Part shown: positions 1 to 5,302 of the stretch, piece after piece
Layout of the letters: each line of letters begins with the position of its first letter
Position numbering within the stretch: position 1 is the first letter of the stretch
Source: Thermoanaerobaculia bacterium
Lineage (GTDB): Bacteria; Acidobacteriota; Thermoanaerobaculia; Multivoradales; UBA5704
DNA length: 15,240 nt
Direction of reading: 5' to 3'
Assembly (NCBI GenBank): GCA_030150965.1
Contig: JASLEW010000211.1
Coordinates: 1-15,240, forward strand
The notes under the pieces: model-generated
Databases searched by the model: none
What the model saw: only the letters and a program-made list of their open reading frames with translations
What the model was told of the DNA's origin: nothing
Program-made: the position numbers and the translations under genes

Positions 1-2
1 AG

Positions 3-125
3 ACCGTCCTCGATCCCCTCGCCCGCTGCCGGCATGCCACTCTCACCGCCGCCAGCGCGCCGCCGTCCCTGCGCCTCGTGCTCGCCGGCTGCAACACCGA
101 GGCGCCGCGGCCGGAGGCGCGGTAG
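3..125 (+). CDS. C-terminal tail of an unidentified protein (5' end outside window)
   Basis: Frame 3 is open from the window edge to a TAG at 123-125 and encodes 40 residues, ending in LAGCNTEAPRPEAR. Almost every codon in this stretch ends in G or C, the pattern seen in the clear genes of the window, and the other two + frames do not show it as cleanly. That is the only support. The fragment is too short and too Ala/Pro/Arg-rich to assign a family or role. It converges with the minus-strand remnant ending at 138, only 12 bases away. Confidence 0.5.
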   Translation, partial: TVLDPLARCRHATLTAASAPPSLRLVLAGCNTEAPRPEAR

Positions 126-137
126 CGCCGGCGGAGA

Positions 138-263
138 TCAGCCGCAGATCACGCCGCTGTGGAACCGGTTCGAGACCGCGCCCCGGGTAACCTGGCGCAG
201 GGCATCACGTTGCTCAGGAGACTCCAAGAGCCTGAGGGTGTCCTTGGTGAGGCTGCCGGCCCC
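138..263 (-). pseudogene. Start-less remnant of a RiPP precursor-like peptide
   Basis: Reading leftwards from 251 on the minus strand the frame gives LTKDTLRLLESPEQRDALRQ, then VTRGAVSNRFHSGVICG and a TGA at 140-138. The segment LTKDTLRLL matches the leader motif of the two intact precursor-like genes at 3805-3945 (LLLHKETLTGL) and 4032-4202 (LKLNRETLTSL). The motif L-x-[K/R]-[D/E]-T-L is known from a class of short natural-product precursors. Codons are mostly GC-ending, as in real genes here. No ATG, GTG or usable TTG lies between the upstream in-frame TGA (266-264) and the motif, so the first ~8 residues and the start are missing. The tail has only one Cys. I infer a decayed or 5'-truncated copy. 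A chance match cannot be excluded. Confidence 0.35.
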
Positions 264-434
264 TCAGCAGCCGGTCTGAACGCAAACCAGGCAATCGCCG
301 ACCGTCATGACCCTGCAGCAATCCGGGGGCAATTGCGGGCAGGCGAAGATTCCTGGAGTTTCTCCGCTTCCAGTCCGCGAGGCTGCGATCAGGCTCAATC
401 CGAACACGAGAGTTGCGGCGAGAAGCTTTCTCAT
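264..434 (-). CDS. Small secreted cysteine-rich peptide (56 aa), function unknown
   Basis: The gene encodes 56 residues starting MRKLLAATLVFGLSLIAAS, a textbook Sec signal peptide (two basic residues, then a hydrophobic stretch to about residue 18). The predicted mature part, about 36 residues, carries six cysteines (residues 32, 39, 40, 48, 51, 56), including a CC pair and a C-terminal Cys, and is rich in Pro and Gly early on. Six cysteines after a signal peptide suggest disulfides formed outside the cytoplasm, or metal binding. The ATG at 434-432 is chosen because AGGAGG (446-441) sits 6 bases upstream and a good sigma-70-like promoter lies at 481-453. A longer frame upstream to 707 has no support and overlaps the lipoprotein gene. 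I do not recognise a family. It lacks the leader motif of the nearby RiPP-like genes, so I call it an exported Cys-rich peptide rather than a RiPP. Confidence 0.65.
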   Translation of the reverse strand: MRKLLAATLVFGLSLIAASRTGSGETPGIFACPQLPPDCCRVMTVGDCLVCVQTGC

Positions 435-452
435 CGGGTACCTCCTGAAAGC

Positions 453-481
453 ACTGTAGGCATGTAGTAGATGTGTGTCAA
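453..481 (-). promoter_or_regulatory. Sigma-70-like promoter of the Cys-rich peptide gene
   Basis: On the minus strand TTGACA (481-476, perfect -35) is followed after exactly 17 bases by TACAGT (458-453, 4/6 match to TATAAT). Transcription would be expected to start near 446, which is the Shine-Dalgarno itself (AGGAGG, 446-441). The 5' UTR would then be only about a dozen bases. Confidence 0.6.
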
Positions 482-485
482 CGAT

Positions 486-499
486 CACCAGGTCTGGTG
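486..499. promoter_or_regulatory. Palindrome next to the -35 box (possible operator)
   Basis: CACCAG-GT-CTGGTG is a perfect 6-bp dyad with a 2-bp centre. It lies 4 bases upstream of the minus-strand -35 box at 481-476, about -40 to -53 from the predicted start, where activators often bind. A second, looser dyad, GGCCAG (515-520) with CTGGCC (533-538), follows. Its function is inferred from position only. Confidence 0.25.
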
Positions 500-573
500 G
501 TCCGGGCACGGGCCGGCCAGGTGTCCCGTCGTCTGGCCACGTAAGGTCATCTCCGGTGCCGCCATGGCATCCA

Positions 574-622
574 CTAGACACAGAACAACAATTTGATGTA
601 AGTTTTTTCAGCTGCTGTCTAG
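574..622 (+). promoter_or_regulatory. Candidate promoter and inverted repeat upstream of the lipoprotein gene
   Basis: This is an AT-rich patch in otherwise GC-rich DNA. TAGACA (575-580, 5/6 of a -35) is followed after 16 bases by TGTAAG (597-602, 4/6 of a -10). The start would fall near 609, some 28 bases before the ATG at 638. The arms CTAGACA (574-580) and TGTCTAG (616-622) form a 7-bp inverted repeat that brackets the candidate -10. Each arm contains CTAG, usually scarce in bacterial DNA. The match is fair, not strong. Confidence 0.35.
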
Positions 623-637
623 AAAGGGGCTTTCCAT

Positions 638-3600
638 ATGATGATTTCGACCTGGCAGTCGTTGTCAGTCGTTGGACGCCGCTCGCCTGGCGGCAGGCGC
701 CTGGCAATCCTTGCCGCGGTGTCGGCGGCCACCGCCCTCGCCCTGGCCCTCGCGGGATGCGCGGCGGCGGTGCGCGGCAGGACCGCGGCTTCCGGCGCCG
801 CCGATCCGCGGCTCGAGCCCGCGGCCGAGAGGGAGGCGCCGCCCTACCGCATCGCCCGCGGCTTCCCGGCCATCCCCAACGACGAGCAGCTGCAGGGCCT
901 TCGGCCGCGGCGGCCGGCGCCGGCAGCGCACGCGGCGGCCGGCGCCGCCACGGTCCCCGGCACCTGGAGCGGGCGCGGCAGCACCAACCAGGCCGGCCGC
1001 ACCCAGGTCGTCGCCGTATCGGCCGACGGCCAGAGCCTGCTGGTCGGCACCGGCGGCGGCAACATCTTCGGCGGCTCGCCGCAGGCCGGCTGGCAGCCGC
1101 GTGCCGACAGCCTCGATCTCGGCAGCACCGCGCTCGGCGTCCGGTCGCTGGTGGTGGCGCCGGGCAACCCCGAGGTCTGGCTGGCGGCCGGCTACTACGG
1201 CAGCGTCGAGTTCAGCATCGACGGCGGCGCCACCTGGAGCCTCTCCGCCGGCATCGGCGGGCTGGGCTCGATCTTCCGCGTCGCGCGGGACGGCGGCAAC
1301 CCGCGCACCGTCTATGTCCTCGCCGGCCTGTACAACGGCACGGCGCAGATCTTCCGCTCGACCGACGGCGGCCAGAGCTTCACCGGCCTCGCGACCCTCC
1401 CGCTGGCCGGCAACGACGGCGGACCCATCGCGCCCGGGGCCGACCTGTGGACCAGCCGCACGGCCTCGGGGCCGCTGTACGTCATGCTGCCGACCGGGCA
1501 GCTGCTGCGGTCGACCGACCAGGGCGCCACCTTCGCGCCGCTCGGCGCCGCCGGCCCGGGAAGCTCCAACATGGCCGTGCTCGCCGGCTCGGAGGCCGGC
1601 GCACCGACCCTTTACGCCCTGCTCGGCAACGACTTCGGCAGCTGGGTGCTCTACGGGTCGGACGACGGCGGCAAGAGCTGGTCGCAGCGCTATGCCGTGA
1701 GCAAGAGCAACATCTGGTACAGCGGCAACGGCCGCATGGCGACCTCCAGGTCCAACCCGAAGCTCGTGCTGTTCGGCGGCGTCCTCCTCTACCGCTCGAC
1801 CGACGGCGGCCGGACCTTCCAGCAGGCTCCCTCCGATTACCCCCAGAACCCGCGCACCCAGCTGCACGTCGACGTCGACGGCCTCGATACGCTCGTCTGG
1901 CAGGGGCGTGAGACGCTCTTCGTCAACACCGACGGCGGCACCTACATGTCGGGCGACGGCGGCGCCAGCTACCAGAACATCTCGTTGCAGCAGTTCCCTG
2001 ACTCCCAGTACTACAGCACCTATTCCAGTCCGCAGAATCCCGACCTGATCCTCGCCGGCGCGCAGGACCAGGGGCTCCAGCTCTCCCATCCGGCCGCCGG
2101 CCAGATGGCCTTCGACCAGGTCTTCGGCGGCGACTTCGGCGCGCTCACCTCGAGCTCCGGCCAGTTCAAGGACGTGTTCTTTGCCGGCTTCAGCGCCATC
2201 GGCTACGCGCCGGACGCCTCGCAGGTGGGGGCCAATACCATCTTCATCTCCATGCCGCCGTTCACCGGCCGCTTCGGCCTGTTCTCGGTGCTGCTCGCCG
2301 ACCCCGAGGACCCGACGAGCGTCTACGCGGCCGGCGACCACATCTACCACATCCTGCACGCCGACCAGGGGGGAGACGCGCCCCAGGTGCGGCTGCCGCA
2401 GGACTTCACCAACGGCGGCAACGATTTCATCGCCGCGCTCGCCATCTCGCCGGCGGACAAGAACTACTGGTACGCCGTCACCATCGACGGCGTCTTCTGG
2501 TCCTCGCACGATCACGGCGTCACCTGGCAGACCTCGTCGGCGGGCAGCACCTCCGGCCGGTCGCTCCTGGCCTCGGCGCAGGACCCGAACACCTGCTATG
2601 CCGGCACCGGCTTCGCCGACGATCCGGTGGTCATGACCACCGACGGCGGCGCCAGCTGGACATCGATCTCGAACGGCCTGCCGTCGACCCAGGTGTGGGC
2701 GCTGGCCTTCGACGATCCGGCGAAGGGGAACCTCTACGCCGCGACCGACGACGGCCCCTTCGCCTACGACGCCGGCGCCGGCACCTGGAACAGCCTGCTC
2801 GGCGGCGGGGCGCCGGCGACCCGCTACTTCGGCGTCGAGGGGGTGCCCGCGGCCGGCGTCGTCCGCTTCGCCACCTTCGGCCGCGGCATCTGGGACTACA
2901 GCCCGGCCGGCAGCGCGCCGCCGCCGCCCCCACCGCCGCCCGGCAAGTGCACGCCCGGGACCGCCACGCTCTGCCTGGCCGGCGGCCGCTTCCAGGTGCA
3001 GGCCACCTGGCAGAACCAGTTCAACGACACGAGCGGCCAGGCGATGGCGCTGCCGCGCACCGACGAGACCGGGTTCCTGGCCTTCACCGACCCCACGAAC
3101 GTCGAGCTGATCGTCAAGATCCTCGACCTCGACGGCACCTTCAAGGTCTTCTACGGCGAGCTCACCGACCTGCACTTCACGCTCACCGTGAGCGACGTCG
3201 CGACCGGCGCCGTCAAGACCTACACCAACACCGCCGGCGACTGCGGCGCGATCGACGAGACCGGGTTCAAGGACGCCGCCGCGAAGCTGGCGCTCGCCGG
3301 CGGCTCCGGCCGCTCCACCGCGCCGGGCACGGCCGCGCCGGCCGCCCTGCCGCCAGCCACCGCCGTGCTGGAGCCGGCGGCAGCGCTCGGGCTGGCGGCA
3401 CCCGGCAGGTGCCGGCCCAGCTCCAGCACCCTCTGCCTGATGAACGACCGCTTCGCGCTCGGCATGCAGTGGTCCAATCCCGGCAACGGCACGAGCGGCA
3501 ACGGCAGTGCCGTGCCCCTCAAGAGCGATCTCTCCGGCGCCTTCTACTTCACCGACCCCGCCGACCTCGAGCTGGTGGTCAAGGTGCTCGACCTGGGCAG

Positions 3601-3745
3601 CCGCATCGCGGTCTTCTACGGCACCCTCTCCGACCTCGAATACACCCTGACCGTGACCGACACCACGAGCGGCCAGGTCAAGAGCTACCACAATCCGGCC
3701 GGCAACTACTGCGGAGGCAGGGACGACTCGGCCTTCACCCCATGA
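638..3745 (+). CDS. BNR/Asp-box (sortilin-like) propeller lipoprotein with two C-terminal modules
   Basis: The 1035-residue protein has a basic N-terminus, a hydrophobic run and a lipobox ending LAGC with Cys41, so it should be lipid-anchored and exposed outside the cytoplasm. Residues ~95-755 carry Asp-box repeats (S/T-x-D-x-G-x-x-W/F), for example SIDGGATW (193), STDGGQSF (241), STDQGATF (292), STDGGRTF (387), SSHDHGVTW (622) and TTDGGASW (667). These are typical of beta-propellers of the VPS10/sortilin, sialidase and xyloglucanase type. Eight consecutive prolines (761-768) link to module 1 (771-877); module 2 (925-1035) repeats it. Asp boxes are structural, and I see no catalytic signature, so a binding or glycan-related role is only inference. 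The start ATG at 638 (or 641) follows AAAGGGG at a suitable distance. The gene stands alone, with its own candidate promoter and a hairpin after it. Confidence 0.85.
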   Translation: MMISTWQSLSVVGRRSPGGRRLAILAAVSAATALALALAGCAAAVRGRTAASGAADPRLEPAAEREAPPYRIARGFPAIPNDEQLQGLRPRRPAPAAHAAAGAATVPGTWSGRGSTNQAGRTQVVAVSADGQSLLVGTGGGNIFGGSPQAGWQPRADSLDLGSTALGVRSLVVAPGNPEVWLAAGYYGSVEFSIDGGATWSLSAGIGGLGSIFRVARDGGNPRTVYVLAGLYNGTAQIFRSTDGGQSFTGLATLPLAGNDGGPIAPGADLWTSRTASGPLYVMLPTGQLLRSTDQGATFAPLGAAGPGSSNMAVLAGSEAGAPTLYALLGNDFGSWVLYGSDDGGKSWSQRYAVSKSNIWYSGNGRMATSRSNPKLVLFGGVLLYRSTDGGRTFQQAPSDYPQNPRTQLHVDVDGLDTLVWQGRETLFVNTDGGTYMSGDGGASYQNISLQQFPDSQYYSTYSSPQNPDLILAGAQDQGLQLSHPAAGQMAFDQVFGGDFGALTSSSGQFKDVFFAGFSAIGYAPDASQVGANTIFISMPPFTGRFGLFSVLLADPEDPTSVYAAGDHIYHILHADQGGDAPQVRLPQDFTNGGNDFIAALAISPADKNYWYAVTIDGVFWSSHDHGVTWQTSSAGSTSGRSLLASAQDPNTCYAGTGFADDPVVMTTDGGASWTSISNGLPSTQVWALAFDDPAKGNLYAATDDGPFAYDAGAGTWNSLLGGGAPATRYFGVEGVPAAGVVRFATFGRGIWDYSPAGSAPPPPPPPPGKCTPGTATLCLAGGRFQVQATWQNQFNDTSGQAMALPRTDETGFLAFTDPTNVELIVKILDLDGTFKVFYGELTDLHFTLTVSDVATGAVKTYTNTAGDCGAIDETGFKDAAAKLALAGGSGRSTAPGTAAPAALPPATAVLEPAAALGLAAPGRCRPSSSTLCLMNDRFALGMQWSNPGNGTSGNGSAVPLKSDLSGAFYFTDPADLELVVKVLDLGSRIAVFYGTLSDLEYTLTVTDTTSGQVKSYHNPAGNYCGGRDDSAFTP
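2948..3742 (+). repeat. Duplicated ~110-residue C-terminal module of the lipoprotein
   Basis: The two protein repeats are at 2948-3268 and 3410-3742. Both open with C-x-P-x-x-x-T-L-C-L and then an [G/D]RF segment. Both continue with a W-[Q/S]-N segment and then a G-[Q/S]-A-[M/V]-[A]-L/P-L turn. Next comes F-T-D-P-x-[N/D]-[V/L]-E-L-[I/V]-V-K-[I/V]-L-D-L, followed by VFYG-[E/T]-L-[T/S]-D-L. They close with a T-[L]-T-V-[S/T]-D segment, a K-[T/S]-Y-x-N turn and a final Cys and Phe. The linker between them (878-924) is Ala/Pro/Gly-rich. The fold looks all-beta. I have a sense of similar modules at the ends of exported Acidobacteriota proteins but know no name for it. Confidence 0.8.
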
Positions 3746-3759
3746 AGCCCCTGCGGCAG

Positions 3760-3790
3760 CCCCTGCGGCGGTAGTGGCTCGCCGCAGGGG
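3760..3790. terminator. Strong hairpin between convergent genes
   Basis: CCCCTGCGGCG (3760-3770) and CGCCGCAGGGG (3780-3790) form a perfect 11-bp stem with a 9-base loop, 14 bases after the lipoprotein stop and 14 bases after the stop of the convergent minus-strand gene. There is no T-run on either side, so it is not a canonical intrinsic terminator. As a symmetric GC stem between convergent genes it could act in both directions. Confidence 0.6.
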
Positions 3791-3804
3791 CCGGCGCCGC
3801 CGCG

Positions 3805-3945
3805 CTACGTCGGCGGACAGGCGCCGCCGGAGCAGGGGATGGCGGCGCTGCAGATCGGCGGGTGGGAGTTGTTGCCGCCGCGCACCGAGTCGAGGCCGGT
3901 GAGAGTTTCCTTGTGCAGCAGAAGCTTCTGTTGTGTTTTCTTCAT
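3805..3945 (-). CDS. RiPP precursor-like peptide with Gly-Gly site (46 aa)
   Basis: The peptide is 46 residues. Residues 1-24 look like a leader: a basic start (MKKTQQK), then LLLHKETLTGLDSVRGG. The L-x-L-x-K-E-T-L-x-x-L pattern followed by a Gly-Gly pair (23-24) is the signature of leader peptides of a family of short natural-product (lanthipeptide-like) precursors, in which modifying enzymes bind the leader and a C39-type protease cuts after GG. The 22-residue candidate core starts NNSHPP and holds three Cys (32, 38, 43), three Ser and a terminal Thr, giving donors and acceptors for thioether rings. The ATG at 3945-3943 has no clear Shine-Dalgarno. It probably shares a transcript with the similar gene 86 bases upstream (4032-4202). 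No LanB/C/M, radical-SAM, protease or exporter gene is in the window. Confidence 0.7.
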   Translation of the reverse strand: MKKTQQKLLLHKETLTGLDSVRGGNNSHPPICSAAIPCSGGACPPT

Positions 3946-4031
3946 GTCAGGAATAGTGCGCGAGCCGCCGGAAGCGAGACAGCGGTGCGTCGGCGCGGGG
4001 TGCGGCGGTAGTGGGGCAGGCCCGTTTCAGC

Positions 4032-4202
4032 TCAGTAGCCGACGCACTGGGTGTACATCACGGCGCACGTGGACGCGGTTGCGGCCGGGGTGCACCCGTT
4101 GAGCTGGCTCACCGCCCCTGCCGGCTCCCGGAGGTCGTCGTGGCTGAGAGAGGTCAGGGTCTCGCGGTTGAGCTTCAGGGGCTTCAGGATCTTCTTCTTC
4201 AT
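4032..4202 (-). CDS. RiPP precursor-like peptide (56 aa)
   Basis: The peptide is 56 residues. It has a lysine-rich start (MKKKILKP), then LKLNRETLTSLSHDDLREPA, which carries the leader motif L-x-L-N-R-E-T-L-x-x-L (residues 9-19) followed by an acidic/polar segment. No Gly-Gly is present. The expected cut site is replaced by AGAV (residues 28-31), so the leader-core boundary is uncertain. The C-terminal ~25 residues contain three Cys (37, 46, 53), a Ser/Thr-rich stretch (CTPAATASTC) and a final Tyr. This composition suits dehydration and cyclisation to thioethers, or disulfides. GGAG lies 10 bases before the ATG at 4202-4200. It is read divergently from the L32/fatty-acid operon, from a 140-base gap, and precedes the second precursor on the same strand. 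The leader similarity to that gene with an unrelated core is the typical precursor-family pattern. Confidence 0.7.
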   Translation of the reverse strand: MKKKILKPLKLNRETLTSLSHDDLREPAGAVSQLNGCTPAATASTCAVMYTQCVGY

Positions 4203-4285
4203 GAGTTGTTCTCCAGGGTTGGGGAATTACCGGTCTGCGTAGCTTAGTTCAACCTTGGAGATCAAGCCAAAGCTGGGCGGCCGAA

Positions 4286-4314
4286 TTGACACCCGGGAAG
4301 GAATCCCTTAGCCT
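4286..4314 (+). promoter_or_regulatory. Sigma-70-like promoter of the DUF177-rpmF-fab operon
   Basis: TTGACA (4286-4291, perfect -35), then 17 bases, then TAGCCT (4309-4314, 3/6 of a -10). The start would fall near 4321, about 22 bases before the ATG at 4343. It shares the short divergent gap 4203-4342 with the precursor-peptide genes on the other strand. Confidence 0.5.
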
Positions 4315-4342
4315 TCGCGTTTGCCCGGCTGGGGGTAGGTGT

Positions 4343-4963
4343 ATGAAGATTTGGTTGGACCAGGTACGCGAGCAGCCCTGCAGCTGGGACGAGACGGAGA
4401 GCATCGCGCCGGAGGCGCTGGACCGCCCGGAGGTGCTGGCGCTGGGTCCGGTGGGCTGGCGCGGACAGGTCACCTACGCCGAGCCGGCCTATCTGCTGCG
4501 CGGCCAGCTCTCCTACGATCAGACGCTGGCCTGCATCCGGTGCCTCAAGCCGCACGTGGTGGGCACCAGCGCCGCCATCGATCTGCTGGTCGAGGTGGAG
4601 GAGCTGTCGCCGCGCGCGGCGAAGAGCCGGCGGGCGCAGGAGGAGGCCGAGGTGGAGCTGGTGGAGGCGGATCTGGGCACCGTGATCGTGCCGGCCGGCG
4701 CGGGCGGCGTGCTGGACACGCTGCCGCTGGTCATCGAGCAGCTCCAGCTCAACGTCCCGATGAAGCCGCTGTGCTCGCCGGGATGCCTGGGCCTCTGTCC
4801 GCGCTGCGGCGCCGAGCTCAACCTGCTGCCGGACGGGGTGTGCTCCTGCGGACCCAAGGCGGTGGACCCGCGCTGGACGGTGCTGGCGCCGCTGGCGCAG
4901 GCCGCCGCGCCGCCGGCTCCGGCGGCTTCGCCGGCGCCGAAAGCGCGGCGCCACCGCCGATGA
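4343..4963 (+). CDS. yceD: DUF177 / YceD family zinc-ribbon-like protein
   Basis: The 206-residue protein matches the DUF177 (YceD) family in order of features. It has an N-terminal beta-rich region, a C-x-x-C pair (Cys64, Cys67) in the RGQLSYDQTLACIRCL segment, an acidic helix-rich middle, and a C-terminal cluster, CSPGCLGLCPRCGAELN, with Cys144/148/152/155, followed by CSC (167-169) and DPRW. In many bacteria the gene sits directly before rpmF, as here; the E. coli and plant homologues are linked to 23S rRNA processing and accumulation. The ATG at 4343 is preferred over a TTG at 4286, which is the -35 box itself; GGGGGTAGG precedes the ATG. The Ala/Pro-rich tail with a basic end is longer than usual. 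It is the first gene of the operon. Confidence 0.85.
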   Translation: MKIWLDQVREQPCSWDETESIAPEALDRPEVLALGPVGWRGQVTYAEPAYLLRGQLSYDQTLACIRCLKPHVVGTSAAIDLLVEVEELSPRAAKSRRAQEEAEVELVEADLGTVIVPAGAGGVLDTLPLVIEQLQLNVPMKPLCSPGCLGLCPRCGAELNLLPDGVCSCGPKAVDPRWTVLAPLAQAAAPPAPAASPAPKARRHRR

Positions 4964-5002
4964 TCCAGATTTGAATGTCAGACCTCGGGAGGCTCGACGA
5001 CC

Positions 5003-5188
5003 ATGCCGAATCCAAAACACCGACACTCCTCGGCGCGCCGCGACCGGCGCCGCGCGCACGATGCCCTGGCGCAACCCGCCACCTCGATCTGTTCCCACTG
5101 CGGCGAGGCGAAGCTGCCGCACCGCGCCTGCCCGCATTGCGGCTTCTACAACGGCCGGCCGGTGATCGAAGGGAAAGAGGCCAGCTAG
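5003..5188 (+). CDS. rpmF: 50S ribosomal protein L32 (zinc-binding type)
   Basis: The 61-residue protein has the L32 hallmark start MPNPKHRHSSARRDRRRAHD, then two C-x-x-C knuckles (Cys30/33 and Cys43/46) in ICSHCGEAKLPHRACPHCG, then GFYNGR. Four cysteines mean the zinc-binding form, as opposed to the zinc-free form some bacteria use under zinc limitation. The length is normal. GGGAGG lies about 10 bases before the ATG. It follows DUF177 by 39 bases and is followed by plsX after 114 bases, a widely conserved order that couples ribosome assembly to membrane lipid synthesis. Confidence 0.95.
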   Translation: MPNPKHRHSSARRDRRRAHDALAQPATSICSHCGEAKLPHRACPHCGFYNGRPVIEGKEAS

Positions 5189-5302
5189 CCGCGCCGGCAC
5201 CGGCGCCCACCGCGCCGCCGCCTCCACCAGAGACCGAGCGCCTGCCGGACCTCGCCGCGCCGCCTGCTGCCGGCGGCGCGGGCGGGGGCCACGGGAAAGA
5301 CC

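Noticed and set aside
138..434. Read-through (selenocysteine-like) fusion of the Cys peptide with the downstream LTKDTL segment across TGA 266-264
   Set aside because: The two are in one frame, but there is no selenocysteine-type stem-loop that I can see and the two halves are of different types; two separate units are simpler.
471..596. 41-codon + strand ORF starting MCVNDHQ
   Set aside because: No ribosome site, no motif, and it covers the promoter of the opposite-strand gene.
435..707. Upstream extension of the Cys-peptide frame containing PLSRQQLKKLTSNCCSV
   Set aside because: It looks faintly precursor-like with a CC pair, but has no start codon near it, overlaps the lipoprotein start, and lies upstream of the peptide's own promoter and ribosome site.
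665..3691. 1008-codon minus-strand frame opposite the lipoprotein gene
   Set aside because: It is the antisense shadow of a real GC-rich gene. Its protein is Arg/Gly/Ala/Val low-complexity with no domain, and the + strand reading has a lipobox, Asp boxes and repeats.
3839..4247. Plus-strand ORFs of 60-87 codons opposite the two precursor genes
   Set aside because: They are antisense shadows with no ribosome sites or motifs; the minus-strand readings have matching leader motifs.
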